A DNA stretch of 64,000 bases from Trichomonas vaginalis G3 (GCF_026262505.1 NC_067206.1:5670879-5734878), one strand, 5' to 3'; positions 32,194 through 43,284 are shown, numbered from the stretch's first letter. Notes: generated from the letters alone by a model not told the origin. Numbers and translations are program-made.

Positions 32194-33223
32194 TTGATAA
32201 TGCTCTATTTACTTTTGACCTTTGCTTATTCACTAACTATTAATACCACAGGATACTATAACCCACATGTTGATCCCACAGGTACGACTATTGAATTCAA
32301 TCTTCCTGATAAACGAGACGGATTTTATTATATTGCCTTTGTAAATAAGGATCCCAGTCTCCATTTCAACAGTACTTCAATCAATAACTCGGTTTACAAA
32401 ATAATAGAACTCAATGCAAAATATATAGCTACAGTTTCCAGCGGAAATATTATTAATTTTGGTGTTTTCCTTGCTCCAAAAATACTCTAGATCCTGGATT
32501 TCTATTTACGACCATCAGGGACAGACAGATATTTTATTCCTCCAGAAAATCCGCATGTCCAGATTGATTATATTTTATGCATCGTTAATGACTATGAAAC
32601 AAATGTTACAATTGAACAACATAGACGCGACGAAAACCTTGCTTATATTAGCACAAATGGAGGCATACCCATTGAAAGAATTACTAATGTTACAAACGAA
32701 CACCTAATTTTGCTTAGATTTAAATACATTTACATTGTTACTCCAGTTACTTATTACACAATCACTTCAAACAATCCTGATTCCAAAAGTGTTGAAAAAT
32801 AATATGATAATTCCACAGAAAATCATGTTTTTAATACACCAATCATTATTGAAACTCTTCCACAAACTAAGTCCAACTCACTTCCTGTTTATGCTATTGT
32901 TCTCATAGTTATTGCTGCTTTTGTTATTATTGGTATTGCTATTGCTATTTGTTGCTGTATTTGCTGTAAACAAAAGTGTCGCAAATCATCATTAGAGTCA
33001 CCTTCATCTACATATTCTAAAGCATTTGATTCAACTTCATCAGATGACATTTATCAAGAAGAGCCGCAGCAACAACAACAGCAACAGCCGCAGCAACAAC
33101 AACAATCAAACAATATTACTCCTTCAATATACTAAGCTCTTCAACAACAACAATCTCCTATTTGTCCAATCTTCATACTCTAGTCCCGAAACTAAGCCTG
33201 AATATGATAACCCTTATGCTTAA
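32194..33223 (+). pseudogene. Dead single-span surface protein gene
   Basis: The frame begins MIMLYLLLTFAYSLT, a good signal peptide. It continues in the same phase as a Thr/Asn-rich ectodomain through stop codons at 32488 (TAG) and 32801-32803 (TAA). It then encodes a transmembrane helix (VYAIVLIVIAAFVIIGIAIA), a Cys cluster and a Ser/Gln-rich tail with long CAA runs, reaching another TAA near 33133; the very end (SSYSSPETKPEYDNPYA) is in the next frame, ending at 33223. The layout is that of a lineage-specific surface receptor now inactivated. Three stops and one shift argue for true decay. Confidence 0.75.
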
Positions 33224-33455
33224 ATAACAATCAGATATTTGTGATGACTTGTACTTTATAAGCACCACTGAAATGCAGATTCTCCAATAGATTGTAGTCC
33301 TTATTGAAAAGAAAAAAAAATTTTATTATCTGAAGAAAGTTAAAATATTATCTGATATAAATGTTATATTCTTTAAAGTAATGATTTATTGTTTTTATGA
33401 GATGAAATCAGAAAGTGGTAAGTGAATTTTATTAAAAAAATTATTTAATTTATTC

Positions 33456-36400
33456 TTAAGATTTCTTTGAGTCAGCAGAATCAGAAGCTTTTGTTCTAGA
33501 TATAATTCTTACGTAGTACTTCTTGAGTGTTGAAGGCACAGACGAGTTGTTTATCTGTTCCTTGCAGAAGTCCACAATCTGGTACTTTCTGAGAGCAGCT
33601 CTTCCGTAGTGGAATTTCGATGCTTCATCCAAAATCGCGAGTGCTCTTTCTCTAAATGCAGGAATAGAAGTGAACTTCGACATTGCCTGCACAACGCATT
33701 TGATGTCATGGTTTGTATCCAATGTTCCTGCACTACTTGGATCAGAAACAATGTTTTCAACAGTAGAAAACGTTGTTTCCAATGTTTCATCATCATCATT
33801 TTCGAAAAGTTTCGTAATTCTGTTGATGTGTTGCACGCAATGCAAAGCACCGCAAGGATCGCTTGTTATGCATCTTATGCAGATCAACGGGTAAGGAGCG
33901 ACCTTGTCATCATCCAGTGCCTTCACGAAGTCATCAACAGCGTTGTTTGCGTTTGCAGACAATGGATAACTCTGTGTGAAAGCAGCGAAAGCCATGAACG
34001 CGAGTTTTCTCGTTTCGCAATCACTGTTTGACAGACAACTCTGCAACAAAGGAATGCAGCCGCTGTTATCCAAGAATTTGGCTCCAGCAAATGACATAGA
34101 AACTACACCAGTAAGTCTCAACGCTGGTTGTCTTAAAATGTCATTATTTAAAGCGGTTTTGACAAAATTTGCCAAAGTTTCAACGAAAACTTTTCCTTGA
34201 ACTTTATCTTGCAAATTCATTATGATTACTGTCAAACACGACGCTGCCAAAGCTGCAATTCCTGGTTTGTCGCTGTTCAAGTGGGGAACAATGTATTCAC
34301 CAAGTCCAGAGAACGCTTGGAAAGAGCTCTGATTAGATAACAAAGCAAACATCAATTGCAATGAATAAGCAGCAATTGTTGTGTTGTTTTGTTTGAGACA
34401 CTGTTGGAAACCTGGTTCAGAATCATTAAATAACTTGAAAGCAAATGGAGAATGAACAATTACACCAACAACATACAATGCTTTTGTCATTAATTGTATA
34501 CTTCCATGAGAAACAACTTTTACAAACAAGGAAGAATACGATTGTATGGCTTTTTGTGGTTGTTGGATCTCTCCAATCAATGCTCTCATGATATCTAACG
34601 TGTCGCAGAGGACTTCTTCGTCATCATGTTGTAGGATATCTAAGATTGTCGTTGGACCTTCGCCTCTTGCAAGGAAATTGATCGCTTTCTGGTAAGGAAG
34701 AAGGAGTTTGATCAATTTGAGTGTCGCTTTGAGGAGTTCAAGCTTGGCTTCACGAATTGCGTTGCCAAGAACGGAATTAATGATCGAAATCACCGCTGTG
34801 TCTGTTTCGAAGGCTCTACGACGGACAACAAGTGATAAAAGATCCGTGGAACTGATTCTGATGGATAATTCTGTTGTACCGAGGAAAGATGCGAGTTTTG
34901 CAAAGTGTTCGGCAGTGAGTTTGACGTTGTTGTCAATAGCCATGACGTTTGTAAGTGATTCAATGGCTTTCGGCATGTTCGCGGAACCGAATTTGAGAAT
35001 TAATTCAAGAAGTGCTTGAGTTCCACCGAGTTTGACGAAGGATTGGCACATAACGGAATCGCACGATAAAGGATAGAAGCATTGGACTAAGTCAAATGAT
35101 GTCTGTGCCAAACTGCAGGATTTCATCTGATCAACAATGGCTCTGATGACTTCTGAGTTCCTCAAAAGGTTCTGCCAGTTGTTCTTATCATCAATAAGCT
35201 TAAGCTTGGCAAGAGCAGTTGAAATTGTCTGTTCTCCTTCCATTTCCATAATAATTTGGTCGATACTCTTCTCCGTGACCTTGTTTATGTCGAACTCGCC
35301 AAGATTGCTCTCGTGACTGGAGAATTGGCTGATGTAGGCGTTGACTTGGTCTTGATTTGTACCTGGAAAACTAATTAGTCCGCATTTGAACATTTTCGCG
35401 ATGGTTTCGAAGTCTGGTCTTTGGTCTGGATCCCTGTCCCAGCATCTCTTGATCAGTTTGACAATCTTTTGCGGACAATTTTGTGGAAATAGTGGACGGG
35501 CGTCTTTCTGGATGACATTCATGGATACCTGGATTTCGCTGAGGCCATGGAAAGGTACATCCTGAGTCAAAAGTTCCCAAAGAACGATCGCATAACTGTA
35601 TACATCTGCTTTGAACGTATAAGGTCTGGAATCAAGCACTTCTGGGGCCATCCATCTGTACGTACCGATACCGCCGGTCAAAACATCAGCTCCTTCGATG
35701 TTTCTTGACATTCCGAAATCACAAATTTTCGGGAAGTCATCGGAATCGAGCAAAATGTTCAGAGACTTGAGATCTCTATGCATTATGTTCTTGGAATGCA
35801 TGTAAGCCATACCTTCCGCAATACCTAACGCGCATATGGTTTTCCTGGTTCCGTCGAACGGAGTTGTAGCTTTTCTGAGGCGCTCGAACAAGTTGCCATT
35901 GGACATGAACTCTGTGACTAAGCAATATGGATGTTGGATTGATGCACCGACAAAAGGAAGAATTGCGTAGTGTTTCAGAGAGGAGAAAATTTGTATTTCA
36001 CGCTTGTACATCTGGAAATCGTGGAATTTGAATTGTTGTGTCTTTAATTTCTTAAATCCAACGAGAAGACCTGTAGATTTCTGATATCCGAGGTATACAT
36101 CGGCGAAAGTGCCTGAACCTAAGCGCTTTTGTAATTCGAAATCGTCTGGATTGATATTCCATTCTTTGAATTCTTTCAAATTCTCAGTAACTTCTTCGGC
36201 TGTCATGTTTCTGAGAAGCTGGTCTTTCTGTTCTTTGGATGCTGCCTCGATTTCGTTGTACTTTTCAACTGCTTCGATGCATTCTTGCTTTCTTAATTCG
36301 AAAACTTGTTTTTGCTCGGCTGTAAAGCGATTTGCTTGCGTCTCGAGAGCAAGATCGATCATTTCGATGATGCCTGCCATATCTGATGCATCATCAATGC

Positions 36401-36809
36401 GAGTTTGGATTGGATTAATTGGGCAAGGCTCATTTTTAGTGAAATTCAGCTCGATACAGCACTTGTTAAATTGAACACGGAATTCATTAAGTTGGTTAAT
36501 GAATTTGCATGGATTTGCTTTTATAAGAACTTGAAGAAAATTCTGTTCTGAAAAGCTGATAAAAACATTTCTCATATCTGTGATGAGCTTGGATAAGAGC
36601 TGTAAGTTTGTGTTTTCGCCTGGTGTGACTTGTCTATTCGGAACGTTTATTTGAGATTTATGAAATGCCAATAATTCCGAACAGAGCAAAGCCAGCTTTG
36701 CACGATGGATCACAATATTTTTATATTGTGTGAGGATGCTATATGCTTCACTACGTATATTCTGAAGCCATGCTGGTAATGTTGTGATCGTATCATTACC
36801 GACAGGCAT
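33456..36809 (-). CDS. TKL-type protein kinase with C-terminal ARM/HEAT-like repeats
   Basis: This 1117-residue protein has a helical N-terminus (1-215), a kinase domain at about 224-474 and a long repeat region of paired helices (about 530-1100) resembling armadillo/HEAT repeats. Kinase landmarks are the glycine loop GSGTFADVYLG (231-241), the VAIK counterpart VGFK with Lys253, HRDLKSLN (344-351), DFG (364-366) and GTYRWMAPE (382-390), whose form points to the tyrosine-kinase-like group. All catalytic residues are present, so it should be active on Ser/Thr. The ATG lies 19 nt after an initiator-like TCACT on the minus strand. TKL kinases of this build are a large family in trichomonads. Confidence 0.93.
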   Translation of the reverse strand: MPVGNDTITTLPAWLQNIRSEAYSILTQYKNIVIHRAKLALLCSELLAFHKSQINVPNRQVTPGENTNLQLLSKLITDMRNVFISFSEQNFLQVLIKANPCKFINQLNEFRVQFNKCCIELNFTKNEPCPINPIQTRIDDASDMAGIIEMIDLALETQANRFTAEQKQVFELRKQECIEAVEKYNEIEAASKEQKDQLLRNMTAEEVTENLKEFKEWNINPDDFELQKRLGSGTFADVYLGYQKSTGLLVGFKKLKTQQFKFHDFQMYKREIQIFSSLKHYAILPFVGASIQHPYCLVTEFMSNGNLFERLRKATTPFDGTRKTICALGIAEGMAYMHSKNIMHRDLKSLNILLDSDDFPKICDFGMSRNIEGADVLTGGIGTYRWMAPEVLDSRPYTFKADVYSYAIVLWELLTQDVPFHGLSEIQVSMNVIQKDARPLFPQNCPQKIVKLIKRCWDRDPDQRPDFETIAKMFKCGLISFPGTNQDQVNAYISQFSSHESNLGEFDINKVTEKSIDQIIMEMEGEQTISTALAKLKLIDDKNNWQNLLRNSEVIRAIVDQMKSCSLAQTSFDLVQCFYPLSCDSVMCQSFVKLGGTQALLELILKFGSANMPKAIESLTNVMAIDNNVKLTAEHFAKLASFLGTTELSIRISSTDLLSLVVRRRAFETDTAVISIINSVLGNAIREAKLELLKATLKLIKLLLPYQKAINFLARGEGPTTILDILQHDDEEVLCDTLDIMRALIGEIQQPQKAIQSYSSLFVKVVSHGSIQLMTKALYVVGVIVHSPFAFKLFNDSEPGFQQCLKQNNTTIAAYSLQLMFALLSNQSSFQAFSGLGEYIVPHLNSDKPGIAALAASCLTVIIMNLQDKVQGKVFVETLANFVKTALNNDILRQPALRLTGVVSMSFAGAKFLDNSGCIPLLQSCLSNSDCETRKLAFMAFAAFTQSYPLSANANNAVDDFVKALDDDKVAPYPLICIRCITSDPCGALHCVQHINRITKLFENDDDETLETTFSTVENIVSDPSSAGTLDTNHDIKCVVQAMSKFTSIPAFRERALAILDEASKFHYGRAALRKYQIVDFCKEQINNSSVPSTLKKYYVRIISRTKASDSADSKKS

Positions 36810-36827
36810 TTTTTTTATTTAGCACAC

Positions 36828-36832
36828 AGTGA
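36828..36832 (-). promoter_or_regulatory. Initiator-like element (TCACT)
   Basis: TCACTGTGTG on the minus strand lies about 19 nt upstream of the kinase ATG at 36809, the expected trichomonad initiator position. Confidence 0.5.
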
Positions 36833-37069
36833 GAAATGATTTCTTGTTTAATTATCATAAATATATTAAGATTTATCAGTTAATTTGAAATAATTATGAA
36901 ATATAAGGATATTCTTTAGTTTTCAAAATCAAATCAAATATTAGATATATTTCTTGAATGTTCACAAAAGAAAATCTTGATTAATTTGTATATAAAGCAG
37001 CTTTATTAAGTCTAATGATGTAGTTTTCGATCATAATAAAATATATTTATAAAATATTTCAGAAAGAAT

Positions 37070-37405
37070 TTAATTAAGTGCGAGGATTACGTTGTAAGTA
37101 ATAATATATACTAACACCATGGCAACAAAATGGGAAAATAGAACTGAACATTCTTCTGCAAAATCGAATTTAGCAGATAAACCTGTAAGATGAAGTAAAA
37201 ATGATATGCCAACATGAATTGAAAGCCATGTTAATGAAGCTTCCTTGATTGGAACATTTAATATCAGTGAAATGGCTCCAACTAGAATTGCAACTAAAGA
37301 TTTTAATAAACCTTCAAAGTATTTTGGCTCGTAAACTTTAGGAGGTCTTGGTGCTGACATTGGCGGAAACATTTGCTGGATAGGATTTGGACCACCTGGG
37401 AACAT
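37070..37405 (-). CDS. Small multi-span membrane protein
   Basis: The ATG at 37405 lies 18 nt after an initiator-like TCATT (37423-37427). This fits better than the longer frame, which has no ATG. The 111-residue product has a Pro/Met-rich N-terminus (QQMFPPMSAPRPPKVYEPKY), then hydrophobic helices at about 35-55, 60-78 and 88-108. The pattern of three helices after a short cytosolic head is reminiscent of EMC6/Rab5IF-type ER proteins, but I see no diagnostic motif. It is divergent in orientation from the transporter at 38410. Confidence 0.6.
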   Translation of the reverse strand: MFPGGPNPIQQMFPPMSAPRPPKVYEPKYFEGLLKSLVAILVGAISLILNVPIKEASLTWLSIHVGISFLLHLTGLSAKFDFAEECSVLFSHFVAMVLVYIITYNVILALN

Positions 37406-37422
37406 CTGTAAACTTTTTTTGG

Positions 37423-37427
37423 AATGA
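37423..37427 (-). promoter_or_regulatory. Initiator-like element (TCATT)
   Basis: AGTCATTCC on the minus strand lies 18-22 nt upstream of the ATG at 37405 and supports that start. Confidence 0.45.
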
Positions 37428-37483
37428 CTAAAATTATATTTATTATTGTTTCCGTCTGATCGAAAACTCGATATGGGGGACAA

Positions 37484-38398
37484 TAATGGAGTTTATATAG
37501 ATCCGCTCGTGTTGTATATTAGAATAATCTTCTATATGTTCTTCCAAATTATTTAATGATTAAATTTTTTCAATTAAAAAATCTTATCTATTGTTATTAA
37601 TTTTGAATTTTTGAACTTTTTTTGGAATTTTTAGGAAAATATAAAGCTGTGAATGGGCCCTAATTTTGTTATTAATCATTTTATAACCTGAGTTATGTCA
37701 TAACAAAGTGTTTAGCTTTAAATAATCACTTTGTTTTATCAATTTTAAGGCCCCATTGCTTAGGTATAAAGGAAATAATTTTAAAAATATCAAAAGATTG
37801 TAATATTAAGTAAAATTCTTAATATATTTTTCAATATGCTATGATTTGTGATTAACGTACAGAATATCCCACATTCTAACGCAAGTGGTGCGAATGTACA
37901 CTTATATATATAAGGCATTGAACAAAATAAATATCGAGCTAAAAAATTATTCAATAATTCTGCTTTAATTAGGGTGAAACCAATCATACTTCTTCTATTT
38001 AATATATTTCCAGTAAAGGAAATCATGGTTGTCTTTGCCATGATGAGAAAAAAAATTAACTGATAGTCTTTAGGTATTTCAGCTTATATTCATAAATAGT
38101 TTTAAATGTGTATCTTGAATTTTCTGTTCAAATGTATTCTTCTTGAGGGTTAAATTCGAAATACGAAACGCTAACTCTTATTGGGATCTAAGAGAGTTAA
38201 TATAATGCTTCGTTAAGTCTGATCATTATTTCAAATGTGCCATTTGATTGGATCAAAAGTTGATCAGAAAAACAAAAAACAAGAAGAAATAAAATAAAAT
38301 TGAATTCGGATAAACCCTCTGAAAATATAAATTCAATCAATTTGAGTAGTCTACTTATCGGTAACGATGAAAATACAGAGCCGACAGCACTAAAAAAA
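37484..38398. other. Divergent intergenic region
   Basis: This is AT-rich sequence between the small membrane protein and the transporter. The frame at 37790-38041 (minus) is probably chance. No repeats are shared with the rest of the window. Confidence 0.5.
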
Positions 38399-38403
38399 TC
38401 ACA
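38399..38403 (+). promoter_or_regulatory. Initiator-like element (TCACA)
   Basis: TCACATCC lies 7-11 nt before the transporter ATG at 38410, matching TCA(C/T)(A/T). Confidence 0.45.
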
Positions 38404-38409
38404 TCCACC

Positions 38410-39963
38410 ATGAATCAGAGCCTCTTACCAAAGGAGAATGCGCCTTTGGTATTTGTTAATCAAGATAACGATATCTCTGCCTTCACAGAGGAATCCACGT
38501 CCACAACTAAGGTAGAAAAGAAAGCCAAGAAGGAAAGATTATCTTTTCTTCCGATATCAGCAGCATTAATCTTCGGAGTGGTATATATGCTTCCATTTTG
38601 GAAACTAGATCCCATTTCACACAGTTGTTTTGCTCTTTTGTGTGCAATTGCATTTCTCTGGAGTACAGAAGGTATTCCTGCTTACGCTGCTGCCTATATT
38701 GTTCCACTTATTGGTGTATGGCTTGGCTTAGGTTACGATAAGAATACAGGAAAGAGAATTCCAGCTGCAACTTTGGCTTCAACATTCGCATGGAGATTTA
38801 TGGATCCAATTATATTCGTTTTCCTTGGCTCCATGACCATGAGTGAATGCTTATCAAAACTCAACATTACAGATCGTGTTTCTCGTCTTGTTTTTCGCAG
38901 ATTATCAAAACAACCGAAATTTATTCTTCTTACATTAATGCTCCTTAACTGGGCAATCGCTGCATTTCTCTCCAATGTCGCATCAACAACTCTCGTTCTT
39001 ACATTCAGCATGCCAATCATTCGATCTCTTGATCCAGATGATCCATTCATCAAAGCAATTTTGTTCGGCATTGCATGGTCCGGCAATGCTGGTGGTATGC
39101 CAACAACCATTGCTTCCCCTCAAAATATCCTTGCTGTTAAATATGTACACGATAATACTCCAATTTCCATTTCCTTCCTCTTCTGGATGTACTTTGGCGT
39201 ACCATGCTCACTCGTCATCCTCTTCCTTGAGTGGGGCTACCTCTTACTCCGCTTCAAACCACAGCGTTCCCAAATTTACGTCGGAGAAACAGCCGCAGAA
39301 TACGAGAAATGGGGAATCAAGCACACATTCGCATCAATCATTACAGTATCAACAATTACCCTCTGGACACTTAACGAAACATTCCCTAAAGTACTCGGAA
39401 ATGTCGGAATTACTTCCATGATCCCTGTTGTCACTTTCTTTGGCAGTGGAATGCTTACAGTACAAGATTTCCATACAATCAGATGGTCAACACTCGCTCT
39501 TATGGGCGGTGGCCTTGCATTAGGCGAAGCAATGAAGATTTCCGGACTTCTCGACTTAGTCGCGAAAGTTTCTGGTTCATTACTCGGTGGCATCCCTCTG
39601 TGGCCACTTCTCCTCATTTTCTTGTTCATCGAAGCTGTCCTTGCATCTCTAATTAACAGTACATCCGCTGCGGCCATTCTTTACCCAGTTATTGCTGTCA
39701 TGGGTGCTCCAACACATCACCCGAACCTTATGGTCGTTCTCTCCGCCTTGATGGTTTCTGGTGCTCAGCTCTTCCACATTTCTTCATTCCCCAACGCTCT
39801 GATGTCTGGTGTTTGCAGACACAAGCCTGGAAATGGAGAGGAAGTAACACAGATCACATTCCTTGAGGGATCTGAGTACTTCAAATATGGCTGGCCAACT
39901 GTGCTCGCTGGAATATTTGTCGTAGCATCTATTGGCTATTTCATCGCTAAGATAAAGTTATAA
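38410..39963 (+). CDS. DASS/SLC13-type anion transporter
   Basis: This 517-residue protein has a short polar N-terminus (1-45) and about 12 membrane helices. Signatures of the divalent-anion:sodium symporter family are the first hairpin motif SGNAGGMPTTIASPQNI (around 223-239) and the second repeat INSTSAAAILYPVIAVMGA (around 416-434). These are the two inverted SNT-like substrate and sodium sites. Members carry sulfate, phosphate or di/tricarboxylates across the plasma or lysosomal membrane; the substrate cannot be told here. Similarity is greatest to the PHO91/SLC13 branch, without an SPX domain. Codon use is balanced, as in an expressed housekeeping gene. Confidence 0.9.
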   Translation: MNQSLLPKENAPLVFVNQDNDISAFTEESTSTTKVEKKAKKERLSFLPISAALIFGVVYMLPFWKLDPISHSCFALLCAIAFLWSTEGIPAYAAAYIVPLIGVWLGLGYDKNTGKRIPAATLASTFAWRFMDPIIFVFLGSMTMSECLSKLNITDRVSRLVFRRLSKQPKFILLTLMLLNWAIAAFLSNVASTTLVLTFSMPIIRSLDPDDPFIKAILFGIAWSGNAGGMPTTIASPQNILAVKYVHDNTPISISFLFWMYFGVPCSLVILFLEWGYLLLRFKPQRSQIYVGETAAEYEKWGIKHTFASIITVSTITLWTLNETFPKVLGNVGITSMIPVVTFFGSGMLTVQDFHTIRWSTLALMGGGLALGEAMKISGLLDLVAKVSGSLLGGIPLWPLLLIFLFIEAVLASLINSTSAAAILYPVIAVMGAPTHHPNLMVVLSALMVSGAQLFHISSFPNALMSGVCRHKPGNGEEVTQITFLEGSEYFKYGWPTVLAGIFVVASIGYFIAKIKL

Positions 39964-40026
39964 ATTATTAGTTTTTATTTCTTTAATTAGTGTTTGTTTT
40001 CTTTTTATAATATATTTCTTATTTCG

Positions 40027-40196
40027 AAATAAAAAAAGTCTGATTAGACTTATCAATTTGATTGAGCACAATCCAGAGAACTTCACCAACTCTGTTGTTT
40101 ACGCGTTGATCTATTGATTTGCTATATATATTGAGAAAAAAAAAGTCTGACTAGACTTATCAATTGACATTTTGATTGAGCACAATCCAGTAATTT
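40027..40196. repeat. Two direct copies of a 45-bp palindrome-bearing repeat
   Basis: Copies at about 40030-40072 and 40141-40190 share AAGTCTGAYTAGACTTATCA and TTTGATTGAGCACAATCCAG. Each carries the small palindrome AAGTCT-gatt-AGACTT or its one-base variant. They lie 70 and 180 bp downstream of the transporter stop. A role in 3' end formation or a local duplication are both possible. Confidence 0.8.
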
Positions 40197-40424
40197 GGAT
40201 ATATTGTCTCGAAACTATTTGAAACATTGCTCTCTGTTATTATATTTCATGTAACAAGCTAAGCATAGTTCAAAATGAATGCTAGTAGTGCATATACTAA
40301 GATATATTTGAAGATTTGTAATTTAAATTTTGAAGAAATATCTTTGATAATGTTAACTACTCAAGCGGTACCATTGGTTATTAAAATAGAGTTGTAATTG
40401 AGGTGAAATGATTAGAGAATATCT

Positions 40425-41018
40425 TTATTTCTTCTTGGCGATCTTGTCGGAGTAGAAAGCGAGTTCCTCACCTTCAAGGATGTAGCCATCAGCACGGCCG
40501 CACTGACCTGGGCGGGATGTGATGACAGCGAGAAGACGGCCTTGGTCGAATTCGGCGACAAGTTCTGGAGCGACAACGCCACCATCCTTGTTAGCAGCCC
40601 AGCGCTGTGTCATCTTGTCTGTGACCTTCTCTGGCTTGACGTACTGAGACTTGCCGAGGGCCTTGCCGAATTGGCGTTCGTACCACTGCTTGAATGGGGC
40701 AGCATCGATGGAAACGACGGAGCCACGAGCAAGTGTGTTTGTGCGGACAAGATCGTTGTCAGCTGGGTGGTATGTAACGTTAAGGATACGTGTCTTACGT
40801 GTGCAGTTCTCAGAAGCCCAAGCGAATGTGCCTGTTTCGAGACGGAGAGCACGCATCTTGAGGTTGCCACCACGTACGCGGACGGCGTGGATTCTCTTCT
40901 CGCCGATACGTGTCTGAGCAGATGGACGGCCGGCAAGGAAGTTACGTTTCTTACGCCAGGCGACTTGGCGAGCGCCGGACTTTGTGTGCTTAAGGTCTCC
41001 CATACGTGTGATACCCAT
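40425..41018 (-). CDS. RPS8: 40S ribosomal protein eS8
   Basis: This 197-residue protein begins MGITRMGDLKHTKSGARQ and contains the eS8 hallmarks WRKKRNFLAGRPSAQTRIGE and VRVRGGNLKMRALRLETGTF. It is a component of the small ribosomal subunit. Its length fits eukaryotic eS8, slightly shortened. Codon use is strongly biased to C/G-ending codons compared with its neighbours, typical of a highly expressed gene. The ATG lies directly after a T-rich leader. Confidence 0.97.
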   Translation of the reverse strand: MGITRMGDLKHTKSGARQVAWRKKRNFLAGRPSAQTRIGEKRIHAVRVRGGNLKMRALRLETGTFAWASENCTRKTRILNVTYHPADNDLVRTNTLARGSVVSIDAAPFKQWYERQFGKALGKSQYVKPEKVTDKMTQRWAANKDGGVVAPELVAEFDQGRLLAVITSRPGQCGRADGYILEGEELAFYSDKIAKKK

Positions 41019-41608
41019 TAGAAAAAAAGGAAGAGCAGCTCGTCAAAACCGCAATTTGTTCTCAATTTAATTTTAGACAAAAAGATCAAAAGAGCATCAA
41101 CAAAGGCGAATTACAATAAAATTTCACATTATTTTATGAGACACATACCAACAGAATACTATATGTGATCATTGTACTTCTCAGATAATGAACTTTATCT
41201 AATCTGATTAAAATTGCATTTCTAGTCTCTTCCATGTCCAGGAAACATATATAAAGTATGTTATTGCTGAGTTCTAATGAAATAACACATTGATAAAGAT
41301 GCTTCGTAAGGATCTTGCGTTATAAGAGTAATTTTCTCCTACCGAAATCATGGCTTATGCTATGACATTCTAAGAAATTAATAATATGATGTAAATAACA
41401 AATATCACGCCATACAAATATTGCATTCATAAACATCTGCAATACCATTCCTCGATTGTGTGGGAATAGTTAATATGGTCCATAGTTAGATGTACAAATG
41501 AGTCTTTATGCTAAACAGCAAACTGCTAGAAAGATTTTGAATTTTATTAATTTTGTTTTTCATCAGATACTCCGAATTATTAGTAATCATCCAGCTTGAG
41601 AAATATAA
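41019..41608. other. Intergenic region upstream of eS8
   Basis: No gene is seen between the eS8 start and the left TIR of the next element. The promoter of eS8 must lie in the first part. Confidence 0.5.
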
Positions 41609-43284
41609 TTAAGGATGTCAATTTGGAAGAAAAGTGAGAAAATTCCTAAAATGCTAAAAATGAATTTCCAAACGTATTTTTTTATCTCATTTTTTTGATT
41701 TTGAAAAAAATTTGGAGAGAAGATCTCTTCGTTTTTGAATTTTATCACGATGGTTTTAAAGTATATTAGACACATGTATTGATATTACTAGTTTTGTATA
41801 TTTTGAGTACGGATGTCAATTCGGAAAATTGTTTTCATTTTAGGAGAATATAATTTTCCTTTTGGAAAATTTAAAAAGTGAGACGCGCAGGATTCGAACT
41901 TTTTTAAAAGTTGATTTAAATATATTCTAGTGTGATTTCTAAGGATAATATCATATTTAAAATAAGAATATACTAGTTTGGGTGGTATAATTTTTTCGAT
42001 AAATTTGAGAATATGTACGTTTAGGGCATCAAAAGTGTCAATTCGCTCAGCGAAAGCTGAGCTAGCTTCGTTCTCGAAAGAATAGGGAAGGAGTGAAAGA
42101 GAGTGATACAGATGTTGACACATTCATATCATTTCAACAAATTTTGATCAAATTGAAATTCAATGAAATTCAATTCACTTCATATCCTTCAGTCAGTACA
42201 TTGACATCATTCTACATCACAATGATAACTCGTACATCAATAGTTCTACAACTAACTCAGAAAAAACAAGATTTTTACTTCCAGCTTACAGCTTTTAAAA
42301 AGTTTCGATGATAAAAATCACTCTACTCTTGTTTATCGATATGTTGTGATAGTAGGTAAACGTATTCTTATCGATATTAATAAAAATATTTTTACGAAAA
42401 TCTGAACCAATTACAGAGTTATTCATAAAGTTTATGATAACTGTAATTACTTCATCTTTGTTTTATATTTGAATAAACAATTTAATTTAATTTAATTTGC
42501 ATAATTTTTTTTTAGTTGAAAAACAGGAAACTTATTTGAGTTTGTATTATTTTTATCGTTCAATTCATTGTATCAGTGAGTGATCCAGATATTTAAGATA
42601 TTTAGAAAAAATTTATTAATTTGATTAACAAATTTTAATCAAAATAGCAAAAATCTATTTGATAGCTGTAAGCAAACAATAACTTTTATTTCAAGCAAAA
42701 TCACTTATTTTCATCTAAACGTATAAAATTGTCAATTTTATGAGAATAAATTTAAAATCTCATGAAATATAAAGAAGAGTAATATTTTTCAATTTTCTTT
42801 TTTTCTTTGTCTCAAATATTTTCTGTTGGGAATTTTCTTGTTATCAAAAAATAATTTTAATATTTGTTTATTTCATTACATACAATAAAATTTTAAAAAC
42901 TCTATTTCTTCTCAAGAAAATTTTTTTCCTTCATATGAAGAACCATTTTGTTCTCCATTTGATGCTGAGTCTAAATCTCGATTTTTGAATTTTCTTCTTT
43001 CCAAATTAGAAGTTTAATTCAAATTTTCAATAGTTTATATATTTTCTCAAACCGTCTTAGATTTTCTTACTTTTTGGGGATTTTCTCTCAAAATATACAA
43101 AAATAGTAATATCAATACATGTGTCTAATATACTTTAAAACCATCGTGATAAAATTCAAAAACGAAGAGATCTTCTCTCCAAATTTTTTTCAAAATCAAA
43201 AAAATGAGATAAAAAATACGTTTGGAAATTCATTTTTGGCATTTTAGGAATTTTCTCACTTTTCTTCCAAATTGACATCCTTAA
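41609..43284. mobile_element. 1.68-kb element with 199-bp terminal inverted repeats
   Basis: 41609-41807 is the reverse complement of 43087-43285 with only a few mismatches. Both ends begin TTAAGGATGTCAATTTGGAA, so TTAA borders the element as in the GGGTGCAC elements. Inside, a diverged second copy of the end motif (GGATGTCAATTCGG, near 41813) and a small GAAA-loop hairpin at 42045-42062 are visible. No useful open frame is present, so it is non-autonomous. Its right end lies at the broken 5' end of an SLC35-like gene. Confidence 0.8.

Noticed and set aside
32194-33223. Reassigned stop codons (TAA/TAG read as Gln)
   Set aside because: All intact genes in the window end in ordinary stops and have no internal ones; trichomonads use the standard code. 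Decay explains the locus better.
37395-37410. Intron 3' splice site before the small membrane protein (TTTACAG just upstream of the ATG)
   Set aside because: The extended branch/3' motif ACTAACACACAG expected in trichomonads is absent and no 5' GTAYGT site is placed suitably.
37790-38041. 83-codon minus-strand ORF
   Set aside because: It has an ATG but no motif and AT-driven composition in a long promoter region; chance is more likely.
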